DNA from: Cyanomargarita calcarea GSE-NOS-MK-12-04C
GTDB lineage: Bacteria; Cyanobacteriota; Cyanobacteriia; Cyanobacteriales; Nostocaceae
Assembly (NCBI GenBank): GCA_019359595.1
Contig: JAHHGZ010000018.1
Location: 88,914-152,913, forward strand
Direction of reading: 5' to 3'
Length of the DNA: 64,000 nucleotides
This document shows, piece after piece, positions 51,357 through 60,781 of this stretch. Each line of letters starts with the position of its first letter. Positions within the stretch are counted from its first letter, which is position 1. The notes below the pieces were generated by a model. The model made no database searches, was not told the origin of the DNA, and saw only the letters and a program-made list of their open reading frames with translations. The position numbers were made by a program, and so were the translations under genes.

Positions 51357-51956
51357 TTATTTCCTAAATGGTTCAGCTAAAATTCCAAGAATTTCTTCGA
51401 GTTGTGCAATAAAATATTCAGTCCTGTCAATTTTTAGGGTTTCTGCTTCGAGTGTTAAAAACTTCCACAGGGTGCCAGTTGAGACTACCCCATATATTCT
51501 CTGCGCTCGTCCTTTACGCTCGTTAAATAATTGAGCTGCTACCATTTCCGCTACACATTGTCCTAAACCTAGTTTGATATCATTATCTTTTGCTTCAACT
51601 ATTGTGGTAACTGGTGCAGTAATTAATAACTGATTTTCTGAAGCACTAAGAATAAAATCACATACTCCATTGAGTCCTTTACTTTCGTCTACATTAAATG
51701 AAGTCCCTGAGAAATAACCAATTTTACCTTGAAACATTCTTCTAACTTCTAGGAGAATTGGGGTAATAATTAATTCCGATCTTGCTTTTTCGGTACTGAT
51801 ATTAGTAGCTAGTTCTAAGGTTTCTTCTAGAGTTTCTCTCAATCTTTGAGACGCTTGCACTGGAGAAACTTGAGCAAATAGGTTATGAATTTCCTCAAGA
51901 TTAAGGTTCAAGTCGTTAATTGCTTTGTCAAGAGTTTTAAAATCACTGTATGACAT
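51357..51956 (-). CDS. Hypothetical protein with PD-(D/E)XK-like core
   Basis: A 199-aa soluble protein. LNGVCDFILSASEN followed by VTTIVEAKDNDIKLGLGQCVAEMVAAQLFN gives the D...E-x-K pattern and helix of restriction-type nucleases, as in the N-terminal part of type I restriction R-like or DUF4420-type proteins. The N-terminus is a helical, possibly dimerising region. It is convergent with the RecB-like nuclease gene (4 bp between stops). No methylase gene is adjacent, so it is not an obvious restriction system. Confidence 0.75.
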   Translation of the reverse strand: MSYSDFKTLDKAINDLNLNLEEIHNLFAQVSPVQASQRLRETLEETLELATNISTEKARSELIITPILLEVRRMFQGKIGYFSGTSFNVDESKGLNGVCDFILSASENQLLITAPVTTIVEAKDNDIKLGLGQCVAEMVAAQLFNERKGRAQRIYGVVSTGTLWKFLTLEAETLKIDRTEYFIAQLEEILGILAEPFRK

Positions 51957-52196
51957 TATGTTTTTATTATTTGAGTTAGATTGGGCAAAATTATAACTTA
52001 AATTATTAATATTCTTATGCGCTATAGCGCTACTATGTACCCATCAAAATTGGTGTGATATAGTACTAAATATACCCGATTTTTAGTTAAAATTTCTAAC
52101 TCAAAAATTGTAATATCCGTTACATCGGTTACTTCTGGGTTGTCACAAGAGCGTGGTATCGTCTTTGTGAGTTTCAGCGTTGAGTAACAGCTTTCC

Positions 52197-53378
52197 ATGA
52201 ACTTAATCAAAAAAATCTTCAAATTTCCCCGAATTATTTACTTTTGTATCCCGATTCTAATTATCACTCTCATCTTCCCTGCTTTATCGACACCAGCCGC
52301 TGAGATAACTGGTATAGATTTTATTGGAGAGGCTATTTTACCCACAAGTTTAACTTTTCAAAAAACACTCGTGGGGGGGTTATCTGGAATTACCTATGAT
52401 GCCAAAAATCAGGTTTATTACGCTATCTCTGATGACCGTGGGGAAAAAGCCCCAGCCCGATTTTATACCTTAAAGATAGACCTCAGCAAAGGTTTGTTGA
52501 AAAATGGTGGTGTTGTTCCTGTCGGAGTCACCAAACTATTGAATGAAACTGGTCAAACATTTCGTCCCGGTACTACTGATACAGAAGGTATTGCTTTAAC
52601 TAACCAAGGAACTGTATTTATTTCTTCTGAGGGTGATGTTAGACAATTGATTAATCCTTTTGTTAAAGAATTCTCCATCTCGAATGGAAAAGAATTAACA
52701 ACACTACCAGTACCAGATAAGTTTTTGCCTTCTCGTGATGGTAAAAAAGGTGTCCGCAACAATTTGGCTTTTGAAAGTCTGACCATTACACCTGATGAAA
52801 AAAATCTGTTCACAGCAACAGAAAATGCTCTGGTTCAAGATGGTTCCGAAGCAAAGCCAAAAGTCAGCAGTCCTTGTCGTATCTTGCAATACAACCTACT
52901 CACCAAGCAAGCAGAAAAAGAATTTCTTTATCCAACAGAGCCCTCTTCTTCACTTTTCAATCTTTCACGTAAGTTCACCACTGGTCTACCTGATTTGTAC
53001 GCTCTTGACAATCAAGGACACTTCCTGAGTTTAGAACGGACTTTCACTGGCTTGAGCTTTTCTATTGCACTGTATCAAGTTTCCTTAGAAAAAGCGGAGG
53101 ACATTAGCAGCATCGACAGTCTTTTAGCAGTTGATTCCAAATCTATCAAACCAGTTCAGAAAAAACTACTACTCGACTTAAGAAAGTTAGACCTGCTGTT
53201 AGACAACATTGAAGGCTTAACCCTAGGGCCTACTCTACCCGATGGACAGCGATCGCTGATCCTTGTGAGCGACAACAATTTTCAGGCAGTACAGCGTACC
53301 CAAATCTTAGCCTTCAGACTGCGGATGAAAGAATCACCGTTAGATAGATTATTACGCCGTCTAGCACCCAATAGGTAG
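52197..53378 (+). CDS. Exported phytase-like esterase family protein
   Basis: A 393-aa secreted protein. A signal peptide (about 1-33, IYFCIPILIITLIFPALSTPAAE) precedes an esterase-like domain of the phytase family. Markers are VGGLSGITYDAKNQVYYAISDDRG, TDTEGIALT, NLAFESLTITPDEKNLFTATENA and NIEGLTLGPTLPDGQRSLILVSDNNF. Members have a beta-propeller-like fold and are often annotated as 3-phytase-like; the true substrate is not known. I looked for a Pho box upstream and did not find a good one. Confidence 0.88.
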   Translation: MNLIKKIFKFPRIIYFCIPILIITLIFPALSTPAAEITGIDFIGEAILPTSLTFQKTLVGGLSGITYDAKNQVYYAISDDRGEKAPARFYTLKIDLSKGLLKNGGVVPVGVTKLLNETGQTFRPGTTDTEGIALTNQGTVFISSEGDVRQLINPFVKEFSISNGKELTTLPVPDKFLPSRDGKKGVRNNLAFESLTITPDEKNLFTATENALVQDGSEAKPKVSSPCRILQYNLLTKQAEKEFLYPTEPSSSLFNLSRKFTTGLPDLYALDNQGHFLSLERTFTGLSFSIALYQVSLEKAEDISSIDSLLAVDSKSIKPVQKKLLLDLRKLDLLLDNIEGLTLGPTLPDGQRSLILVSDNNFQAVQRTQILAFRLRMKESPLDRLLRRLAPNR

Positions 53379-53677
53379 TTGAGGAGTGCGCAGGGGGCAG
53401 GGGGCAAGGGGCAGGGGAATTCCAAATTCAACCAGCCTTTTACCCTTGCTTCTAACCAATGCGTGTATTCACTGACTTATTGAGACCATTTAATGCAGCC
53501 TCTTAAAGGTTTCAGTGAAATTTCTCATCCGTTTCGCAGAATAAATATGCTAAACCAGTTTTACAAGCTTTTGCATTTAGTTTCAGAGGCAATCAACCAA
53601 AAATTAGCATGGATTTATTCTGATTTTAATTAAAAATAATTGATGGTATAAAAATCTGAATTAATTTTATCCTCACT

Positions 53678-53873
53678 GGGGGTTTAAGACCCCGACCCCT
53701 AAAAGTCCTCCGTTTTGAGTTGGGGTCTGAACCCCTATCTAAAAACCTCCTTCTTCCTTCTTCCTTCTTCCTTCTTCCTTCTTCCTTCTTCCTTCTTCCT
53801 TCTTCCTTCATCCTTCTTCCTTCATCCTTCTTCCTTCTTCCTTCTTCCTTCTTCCTTCTTCCTTCATCCTTCA
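53678..53873. repeat. Composite dispersed repeat plus long CTTCTTC heptamer array, copy 3
   Basis: GGGGGTTTAAGACCCCGACC, then CTCCGTTTTGAGTTGGGGTC and CTGAACCCC, then about 17 tandem heptamers (CTTCTTC with some CTTCATC variants) ending just before the Ser/Thr kinase gene. This is the longest array in the window. An ORF read through it on the minus strand (KDEGRRKKEEG...) is an artefact of the repeat. Confidence 0.9.
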
Positions 53874-53917
53874 TTCACTATATTTCCTAATTTTGTTTTT
53901 TATAAAAAAGTATTTTT

Positions 53918-55537
53918 ATGGCGGAAAATCAGATTAAAAATATGGTAATGCAAAAGACAGAATTAGATGTAAATATTGGAAAATTTTTAAATAATCGGTA
54001 TTTAATTCGAGATTTGATTGGCAAAGGGGGAATGGGACGGGTTTACCTAGCCGAGGATACAGCAAAAGGTGGGATGCCTGTTGCGGTCAAAATGCTATCG
54101 CTGAGTATCGCAAATCAGCAGATGTCTCAACGCTTTGGTAGAGAAATTTTTATTGGTGCTCAATTAGGTCGTAAAAGCCAACATATTGTCCGTGTTTTAA
54201 GCTATGGCTTGACGGACGATCAAGTTCCATTTTATGTAATGGAATATCTCCAAGGCAAAAACTTAAAACAGATAATCACTTCACAGCCTTTAACAATATC
54301 TAAGTTTTTAGATTTTACTTTGCAAATTTGTTCGGGTTTGGAATGCGCTCATCAAGGTGTTAGCGTCAAAGGGGAGATTTATCCGGTTGTTCACCGAGAT
54401 ATAAAGCCCGAAAATATATTTATTGCCGAGGATACAAAAAAAGGCGAAATAGTAAAAATTCTTGATTTTGGTATTGCCAAATTTTTCACAGAACGTAGTG
54501 GTATGACGTTAACAGATTCTTTTATCGGGAGTTTACCTTACTGTTCCCCCGAACATATGGAAGGACGGAAACTAATGGATGTGCGCTCAGATATTTATAG
54601 TTTGGGCATACTGATGTTTGAAATGCTGACTGGTAAAAATCCATTCCAGATAAAAAGTCATTCTTTTGGTAATTGGTATCAAGCGCATCGCTTTCAAGAA
54701 CCAATTCCATTTGAAGAAGTGATTCCTGATGTTAAGATACCGTCGGTATTAAAAAAAATGGTGTTAAGTTGTTTGGCGAAAGAAGTCAGCGATCGCCCAC
54801 AAAGTATCGATGAAATTCTCGAATATTTAAATATTATTAAAAATAATTCTGACGAGGATAACAGCATTATTAATAATAGTCACAAACAAGCAACTGCATT
54901 ACAGTTAATACCCCTGACTGGATTATCTGAAAAAGAATGTTTGCAGAAGACTTGGCCAAAAAATAAGCCAATCGCAGCAATTGGTTTTCCACATTTGTTA
55001 CATACACCCCAGGGAACTGTTGCAACTTTTTGGGCAATGTTACCCAAGCAAGAGATAACTCAATTTTTAGATAAAAACAATAGCACGGAATTTATCTCGA
55101 AAATGAATGTGTATCCGATGCTATTTTGGATAACAGTATTACATGATGGTGACTTGGCTTTGACACGTTGGTTATCTTATTTTTTGGATTTAAAAGATAT
55201 TAGAGGGCAAAGAATAGTACGTATTTTAGCAGATACTGGCTACTATCATCTGCTATTTTTTGCCCTCGAAGAACCAACTCATTGCACTCACGTTAAAACT
55301 TTAACTCTGACAGCTAATCAGCGGCAGCAACTAGCAGATTGCTTGGATAAAAGTGAAAATTCTAATGTATTTATTACCTCCAATCAAGCCAAAAGAATTC
55401 TCAAAGCAGAATTTGAAAAGCTGAAACCAGAAATCCTTCTTCTTCTGGAAAAAACTCACAAAAAATGCAGTTCAAGTGTAAAAACCTTGATACATAAATT
55501 CTTTGACAAGTTTTTGAATCTGTTATCTCGTGATTAG
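53918..55537 (+). CDS. Serine/threonine protein kinase with unrecognised C-terminal domain
   Basis: A 539-aa Hanks-type kinase. The kinase domain spans about 26-300: Gly loop IGKGGMGRVYLAED, VAVKM lysine, catalytic HRDIKPENIF, DFGIAK, activation segment GSLPYCSPEHM and DVRSDIYSLGILMFEMLTG. There is no membrane helix or PASTA/WD/TPR repeat. Residues 330-535 form a soluble region of unknown family (KPIAAIGFPHLLHTPQGTVATFW ... YPMLFWITVLHDGDLALTRW), which may be a regulatory or substrate-binding domain. An internal ATG (codon 11) is a possible alternative start. Confidence 0.92.
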   Translation: MAENQIKNMVMQKTELDVNIGKFLNNRYLIRDLIGKGGMGRVYLAEDTAKGGMPVAVKMLSLSIANQQMSQRFGREIFIGAQLGRKSQHIVRVLSYGLTDDQVPFYVMEYLQGKNLKQIITSQPLTISKFLDFTLQICSGLECAHQGVSVKGEIYPVVHRDIKPENIFIAEDTKKGEIVKILDFGIAKFFTERSGMTLTDSFIGSLPYCSPEHMEGRKLMDVRSDIYSLGILMFEMLTGKNPFQIKSHSFGNWYQAHRFQEPIPFEEVIPDVKIPSVLKKMVLSCLAKEVSDRPQSIDEILEYLNIIKNNSDEDNSIINNSHKQATALQLIPLTGLSEKECLQKTWPKNKPIAAIGFPHLLHTPQGTVATFWAMLPKQEITQFLDKNNSTEFISKMNVYPMLFWITVLHDGDLALTRWLSYFLDLKDIRGQRIVRILADTGYYHLLFFALEEPTHCTHVKTLTLTANQRQQLADCLDKSENSNVFITSNQAKRILKAEFEKLKPEILLLLEKTHKKCSSSVKTLIHKFFDKFLNLLSRD

Positions 55538-55766
55538 AATTTGAGCAGAATCTCCAACCGGAAAATAAGTATAAAATATAACTCAAAAGTGCGAATTCAA
55601 GCGATGCCCTTGGCAACCATTCTCCTAGGCTACGCCAACGGAGACGCTACGCGTTACAAGATCCCCTCCGGAGTACGAAGATGGTATCGCAAAAGCCAAC
55701 CACCAAAGTTCATAGAAAGCATTTAAGTCCAGAAATCATCCCAAAAATAAAATTTCCGCTATTTGC

Positions 55767-55795
55767 TTGACAATTTGCTGCCTAGTAAGCATAAT
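55767..55795 (+). promoter_or_regulatory. Sigma-70 type promoter of tRNA-Asp
   Basis: TTGACA (55767-55772), a 17-bp spacer and CATAAT (55790-55795) form a near-consensus promoter. The expected transcription start is around 55802, about 12 nt before the tRNA 5' end. Confidence 0.8.
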
Positions 55796-55813
55796 TAGAA
55801 AGTTGCCAATTAA

Positions 55814-55887
55814 GGGACTGTAGTTCAATTGGTTAGAGCACCGCCCTGTCACGGCGGAAGTTGCGGGTTCGAGCCCCGTCAGTCCCG
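55814..55887 (+). tRNA. tRNA-Asp (GTC)
   Basis: A 74-nt tRNA with a complete cloverleaf: acceptor stem GGGACTG / CAGTCCC, D arm with GGTTAGAGC, anticodon arm CCGCC-CTGTCAC-GGCGG giving anticodon GTC, and T arm GCGGG-TTCGAGC-CCCGT. The discriminator base is G, as expected for Asp. CCA is not encoded. A promoter lies directly upstream and gltX follows about 230 bp downstream. The gap 55538-55813 before it holds a dispersed GGAGACGCTACGC repeat at about 55630-55690. Confidence 0.98.
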
Positions 55888-56121
55888 TTAATAAATTTTA
55901 GATTTAATCTGAAGTTAAGAAACTAGTGTGAAACTATTTGGCTTTGGTGGCGCTAGATTGGAATTGCGTCTAATCCTAGCTATGATAAGGTTTTCGTAGT
56001 TCAAAATCCGTTGAGAATGCACTCACTATGAGACGCAAGCCTACATCGTGATTAGGTAAATCCGTAACGCAGCGCTTTCTCACGGCTGGAGCGGAACGCA
56101 AAATTCAAAATTCAAAATTGT

Positions 56122-57633
56122 ATGACTGTTAGAGTGCGTATTGCCCCCAGTCCAACTGGGAATTTACATATTGGTACAGCTAGGACTGCTGTATTTAATT
56201 GGTTGTTTGCCCGTCACCACGATGGGGTATTTATTCTGAGAATTGAAGATACAGATTTAGAGAGATCGCGGAGCGAATATACCGACAATATCCTCGAAGG
56301 GTTGCGCTGGCTGGGTTTGAATTGGGATGAAGGTCCCGAATTCCAAACTAAACGATTGGATCTCTACAAACAAGCAGTACAAAGCCTGCTAGATAAGGGA
56401 TTAGCTTATCGCTGCTACACAACTTCTGAAGAATTAGAAGCTTTGCGAGAAGCCCAAAAAGCCAGAAATGAGGCTCCTCGTTATGATAACCGCCACCGCA
56501 ACTTGACACCAGAGCAGGAAGCGAATTACAAAGCCCAAGGGCGAAACTGTGTAATTCGCTTCAAAATTGAGGATGGTCGTGAGATTGTCTGGAATGACTT
56601 GGTACGCGGACAAATGAGTTGGCGTGGTAGCGATTTAGGTGGGGATATGGTCATCGCTCGCGCTGCCGATGATGCGATTGGTCAGCCATTGTACAATTTT
56701 GCGGTTGTGGTTGATGACATGGATATGCAAATTACCCATGTCATTCGTGGAGAAGACCACATTGCTAATACTGCAAAGCAAATTCTGTTATATGAAGCCT
56801 TTGGCGCAAAACCACCAGAATTTGCCCATACCCCACTGATTTTGAATTTGGATGGGCGGAAGCTTTCCAAGCGGGATGGAGTCACATCCATTTCTGAATT
56901 TCAAAAAATGGGCTTTACCGCCGAAGCTTTGGTGAATTATATGACCTTGTTAGGTTGGTCGCCACTAGACTCCACGGCTGAAATATTTACATTACCCGAA
57001 GCCGCCAAGCAGTTTAGTTTTGAGCGAGTAAATAAAGCTGGTGCAAAGTTTGACTGGGCAAAACTGGATTGGTTAAACAGCCAGTATATTCACGGCATGG
57101 AAATAGATAAATTAACAGATTTACTAATACCATTTTGGGAAGAAGCTGGGTATAAATTCACCAATGGAAGAGAACGCCCTTGGTTAGAGCAATTGGTGCT
57201 TTTAGTTCGGGCCAGCCTAGCGCGCTTGGTAGATGCTGTCGAGATGACCAAACTGTTTTTTGCTGAAACTGTGGAACTTAATTCCCAAGCGATCACTCTA
57301 TTAAAACATGAAGCTTCTCCAAGTCAATTTAACGGGATTCTTCCAGCGACTGAAGAGGCTCTAGCTCAACTCAAGCAAGAAGGTTCTGCCACTGCCCTGA
57401 GAGCGATTCTCACGAGCTTAGAGAGTCAACAGCTAACAGAAACCAGCGCCCAAGAGATTATTAAACAGGTGGTTAAAGAGCAAAACGTTAAGAAAGGCTT
57501 AGTAATGCGCAGTCTCCGAGCAGCTTTAACTGGAGATGTGCATGGTCCAGATTTAATCCAATCCTGGTTGCTGCTCAATCAGATTGGTTTAGATAAGCCG
57601 CGTTTAGCTTCATCTTCTTCTGTAGTCAATTAG
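56122..57633 (+). CDS. gltX: Glutamyl-tRNA synthetase (non-discriminating type expected)
   Basis: A 503-aa class I aminoacyl-tRNA synthetase that charges tRNA-Glu. It also supplies glutamyl-tRNA for tetrapyrrole synthesis in cyanobacteria. The HIGH motif appears as HIGTAR near residue 17 and the KMSKS motif as KLSKRDG. Glu-tRNA synthetase landmarks are [29 protein letters not shown] and [16 protein letters not shown] sequence ([15 protein letters not shown]). The length is usual. The leader has AAAATTC heptamers (56100-56118). The C-terminal anticodon domain is complete. Confidence 0.98.
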   Translation: MTVRVRIAPSPTGNLHIGTARTAVFNWLFARHHDGVFILRIEDTDLERSRSEYTDNILEGLRWLGLNWDEGPEFQTKRLDLYKQAVQSLLDKGLAYRCYTTSEELEALREAQKARNEAPRYDNRHRNLTPEQEANYKAQGRNCVIRFKIEDGREIVWNDLVRGQMSWRGSDLGGDMVIARAADDAIGQPLYNFAVVVDDMDMQITHVIRGEDHIANTAKQILLYEAFGAKPPEFAHTPLILNLDGRKLSKRDGVTSISEFQKMGFTAEALVNYMTLLGWSPLDSTAEIFTLPEAAKQFSFERVNKAGAKFDWAKLDWLNSQYIHGMEIDKLTDLLIPFWEEAGYKFTNGRERPWLEQLVLLVRASLARLVDAVEMTKLFFAETVELNSQAITLLKHEASPSQFNGILPATEEALAQLKQEGSATALRAILTSLESQQLTETSAQEIIKQVVKEQNVKKGLVMRSLRAALTGDVHGPDLIQSWLLLNQIGLDKPRLASSSSVVN

Positions 57634-57696
57634 CCGCGATTCAACTTTGGGCTACTCAAGGAAGAAACCCACCTGGTGGATAAGATATTGGATAGT

Positions 57697-57720
57697 AGGG
57701 GCGTGCGTTTGTGCGCCCCT
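57697..57720 (+). terminator. Hairpin terminator of gltX
   Basis: A 7-bp stem, AGGGGCG / CGCCCCT, with a 10-nt loop lies about 60 bp after the gltX stop. It is followed by TCTTCTATTG, moderately T-rich. Confidence 0.6.
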
Positions 57721-57861
57721 TCTTCTATTGGTATGTTCTGTCTGAAGGTAGATTGACAAAATAATTAAGAAGCCGATTTAGGTAGTCAAATCTCCTCAAT
57801 TTGGGAACTTGGTATGTAAAATAAATGTCATTACAAACACTTAGAAAATGATGTAATTAAA

Positions 57862-58359
57862 ATGCCAAGCACAGTGATAAATCGAGGGATAAGATTATCA
57901 TTCATGTTAGCTATGTTTTTCGTTGCTCAAGCAATTAATGCCGTAGCTGATGGTCAGGAAACCCCACCACCGATATTTGGAGATGTCACCATCGGTCGCA
58001 AGTTTGCTCCAGATCCCCTGACAGTTCGCGGCATGAGTGGTGGTTCCATACCTGGCAGTCAAGTTGCTGGTAGAAGTGAAACTGCCACAGGTCCTTGCAC
58101 CGGCTTTTTTGACGAAAAACCAGACCATAGCCTAGAGCTAACAAGTAAATTCGATTACCTAAAACTAGTAGTTCAAAGTCCGGAGGATACCACCTTGGTG
58201 ATTACAGGCCCTGGTGGTACTTGGTGTAACGACGACTTTGATGGCAAAAATCCCGGCATTGTTGGTGAATGGCTCCCAGGCTCCTACAAAGTTTGGATTG
58301 GCTCTTTCAAGAAAGACAAGTACCTTCCCTACAGCTTGCAAATTACGCAAGTCAAGTAA
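57862..58359 (+). CDS. Small secreted protein of unknown function
   Basis: A 165-aa protein with a signal peptide (about 1-30, LSFMLAMFFVAQAINAVA). The mature part is beta-rich: FDYLKLVVQSPEDTTLVITGPGGTWCNDDFDGKNPGIVGEWLPGSYKVWIGSF. This recalls bacterial pre-peptidase C-terminal (PPC-like) domains, with two Cys that may form a disulfide. It stands alone between gltX and phoX. No function is assigned. Confidence 0.8.
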   Translation: MPSTVINRGIRLSFMLAMFFVAQAINAVADGQETPPPIFGDVTIGRKFAPDPLTVRGMSGGSIPGSQVAGRSETATGPCTGFFDEKPDHSLELTSKFDYLKLVVQSPEDTTLVITGPGGTWCNDDFDGKNPGIVGEWLPGSYKVWIGSFKKDKYLPYSLQITQVK

Positions 58360-58411
58360 ACTACCGACACTAGTACTCCATCTCATTAATTTTGAGGTAT
58401 TGTGAGGGTCA

Positions 58412-58443
58412 GATCCCCGACAATTTTTACGAAGTCGGGGATT
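58412..58443. terminator. Hairpin terminator between convergent secreted-protein and phoX genes
   Basis: Stem GATCCCCGAC / GTCGGGGATT (one end pair imperfect) with loop AATTTTTACGAA, followed by TTTT. It shares its GACAA-T-TTTACGAAGTC core with the hairpin at 4204-4237. Confidence 0.75.
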
Positions 58444-58463
58444 TTGCAGGAAATGATTCTGTG

Positions 58464-60719
58464 TTAAGTGGTTGCTGATTTGGTAATAACAACAACTCCA
58501 GGTTTTGGTGGAGCATCAGGATTTTTGCTCGGCCAGTTGGAACCTACTGGAACTTTCCGAGTTTGCAAAAATTCTTCGCCTGTAATGCTTGTTACCATAA
58601 ATTCTCTGGTTTCCAAGGCTTGATTTTTGCGAATGCCGTTTGTTTCTCCGGGATGCTGTATTGAAAGAAACATTGTTTGCTGGTCAGGGGTAAAGCAGGG
58701 ACCTGTGGTTTCACATTCCATTGGTCCTGTACCAAAAAGGAAGGCTTTGCCTGCATCTGAGCCGCTTGTGGGAATATACCAAATGGCATTGTTACCGAAT
58801 AAACCAGATATACTTGCTGGTTTACCATCGTCGTCGATACGACTTTTTACCGCTTTATTCAGTTTGGTTGTAGATATGTCCGTCACCATCCATACATTGC
58901 CACTGGGGTCTATTAATAAATTATCTGGGTTGGCAAAACCAAGACCACCTGTTGCTGGCTCACCACCTGTTGCCAGCATTTTCCAGCGAAAAGTACTTGC
59001 TGCTGGGTTGTTCCCATCTTCCGTTAGACGCATTATCCAGCCGTATTCGTAGGGAGTTTCACCTTTGGGACCTTTAAATATTCTGGTGTCGGGTCCCCCT
59101 TCTTTGTCGCTAGAGCCGGAGGTGAAGCTGATAAATAAATCACCATTAGGCCCAATTTCTGTGTCCTCTGGACGAGCTGTACAAGTGGCACCTGCTGCAT
59201 TAGCCGCATAATGTGCGTCAATTAAGATGGCACCCTGTTTCTCTTCTGCTTTTCCTGTGTAAAGGTCGTTGAGTTTTTTAAATTTTTGCTTGTACTGTGC
59301 AATTTGCTCGTCTTTAGTAACTTCTAAATTTCCACCTGGGATGGGGTCTGGAAGTTTAACTAGGGTCTTTTTATCTGTTTGTTTCGCGGTTATAGGACCT
59401 TTTGGCAAACGAATCAAATTACCAGCGATGTTGCTGGGAAGGTCTGGTTCGATTGATGTGTCTGGTTTTAGGGGTATCCAGCGACCTGTACCATCCGCGT
59501 TAAATTTGGCTGCGTAGAGCATTCCCTGCTGTAAAAGCTGAGAATTGTCTTTGGATGAGGGGTTATTTACTTTTTTACTGCTGACAAATTTGTAAATGTG
59601 TCCCCCTCTGCGATCGCACCCGGAATAAAATGCCAGAGGTTTTCCCGCTTCTGCTCGGACGCCAACAGCTTCATGGCGATAGCGTCCCAACCAGGTATGT
59701 TTGACACCGTAGTCATTGGGATTTGCAGGGTCTACTTCCACAATCCAACCATATTTATTGGCGGCTAATCCCAATACATTACCCTGTCCGTAAAGTTCCT
59801 CGTCATCAAGGGCAAAAGGTCGTTTACCTGGATCAAAAGAGGTCCCATCAGCATATACAGGTTCTGGTACTTGAGCTTGAAAGTTTTCTTCGGCACTAAG
59901 GACTGTACCCCAGGGTGTAGTTCCACCTGCACAATTGGCAAAAGTTCCAATGATGCGATCGCTGAGTTTATCGATGTAACCCACCCCCTGTTTTTTACGA
60001 AATACCGCTACAGCAGGACCAGTTGCTTTCAGATAGCGTCCATCCTCTAAACCAGAGATCCCGCTAATTCGTCTGTCTGCACTCGAATTGGTTCTCTCCC
60101 ACTTACCATCAGCATTTTTGCGAATCGAAATAATACCTAATCCTTGGTCTAATAGTGCTTCTTTAGATATTTCCCCAATTTTTACCTTAATAGAGTCTTT
60201 ATCTGATAAGGCAAAGGCGTTGATTTCATTTTTCAGAGATGCCTGCCCTTTGAGGGCTGCTTTTACTTCATCAAATGGCAGCGATTTACCAATAACTTGC
60301 TTATAGGTTTGCATCCAAGGGACAGCACTAATATATTCAAAATTAATTGCAAGATACCCTTCGTTTTCGCTTATTGGGATAAAAGATAAATAGTCATTGT
60401 TGTAACCGAAGCGGGAATCACCTACTTTATCTCCCCAAGCTGCAATCAATTGATACTGGTACCCATCTGGCAGCATCAAATCATCAACTATCTCAAAGCT
60501 ACTGTAGTTTTCCTTGTGCTGTTCTGATTTAAATCCATCAGTTTCTAGGGGAATTGGACCTTTGATTGGGTTGAATGAGAATGATGCCTGAACAGCAGGT
60601 TTTGTCGCTTTTTGGGGACTAACTGTAACTTTCCGATCGCATCCACTTAGTGAACCCAAAGCTACCGCACTTGCGCTTCCTCCCATTAATAGCAAAAATT
60701 CACGACGTTTAATATTCAT
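58464..60719 (-). CDS. phoX: PhoX-type alkaline phosphatase
   Basis: A 751-aa calcium/iron-dependent phosphatase of the PhoX (DUF839) family that releases phosphate from organic esters outside the cytoplasm. A Tat signal (NIKRREFLLLMGG, 2-14) is followed by a lipobox-like LSGCDR (Cys27), so it may be lipid-anchored. Family landmarks include LLPDGYQYQLIAAWGDKVGDSRFGYNNDY, NCAGGTTPWGTVLSAEENF, HEAVGVRAEAGKPLAFYSGCDRRGGHIYKF, and DPSGNVWMVTDIS. A Pho box lies directly upstream (60752-60781), so expression should be induced by phosphate starvation. Confidence 0.96.
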   Translation of the reverse strand: MNIKRREFLLLMGGSASAVALGSLSGCDRKVTVSPQKATKPAVQASFSFNPIKGPIPLETDGFKSEQHKENYSSFEIVDDLMLPDGYQYQLIAAWGDKVGDSRFGYNNDYLSFIPISENEGYLAINFEYISAVPWMQTYKQVIGKSLPFDEVKAALKGQASLKNEINAFALSDKDSIKVKIGEISKEALLDQGLGIISIRKNADGKWERTNSSADRRISGISGLEDGRYLKATGPAVAVFRKKQGVGYIDKLSDRIIGTFANCAGGTTPWGTVLSAEENFQAQVPEPVYADGTSFDPGKRPFALDDEELYGQGNVLGLAANKYGWIVEVDPANPNDYGVKHTWLGRYRHEAVGVRAEAGKPLAFYSGCDRRGGHIYKFVSSKKVNNPSSKDNSQLLQQGMLYAAKFNADGTGRWIPLKPDTSIEPDLPSNIAGNLIRLPKGPITAKQTDKKTLVKLPDPIPGGNLEVTKDEQIAQYKQKFKKLNDLYTGKAEEKQGAILIDAHYAANAAGATCTARPEDTEIGPNGDLFISFTSGSSDKEGGPDTRIFKGPKGETPYEYGWIMRLTEDGNNPAASTFRWKMLATGGEPATGGLGFANPDNLLIDPSGNVWMVTDISTTKLNKAVKSRIDDDGKPASISGLFGNNAIWYIPTSGSDAGKAFLFGTGPMECETTGPCFTPDQQTMFLSIQHPGETNGIRKNQALETREFMVTSITGEEFLQTRKVPVGSNWPSKNPDAPPKPGVVVITKSATT

Positions 60720-60751
60720 TCGCTATGGTAAATTACACTGAAAACACTAAT

Positions 60752-60781
60752 TTAGCTAAATAACTTTAAGAACAGGTTAAG
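60752..60781 (-). promoter_or_regulatory. Pho box upstream of phoX
   Basis: Read on the minus strand, three 8-bp repeats are spaced by 3 bp: CTTAACCT-GTT-CTTAAAGT-TAT-TTAGCTAA. This matches the cyanobacterial PhoB/SphR consensus (CTTAACCT, spacer 3). The box ends 32 bp before the phoX ATG, so the transcript leader must be very short. Confidence 0.85.

Noticed and set aside
51357..51956. A restriction system formed with the adjacent RecB-like nuclease
   Set aside because: The genes are convergent, no methyltransferase or specificity subunit is present, and only a weak nuclease-like pattern is seen.
53626..53874. An 82-aa minus-strand ORF rich in KDEGRRKKEEG
   Set aside because: It is only the translation of the CTTCTTC heptamer array; no start signal or homology.
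53715..53948. A plus-strand ORF of FFLLPSS repeats
   Set aside because: Another frame of the same heptamer array.
58627..59052. A 141-aa plus-strand ORF opposite phoX
   Set aside because: Shadow of phoX in the complementary strand.
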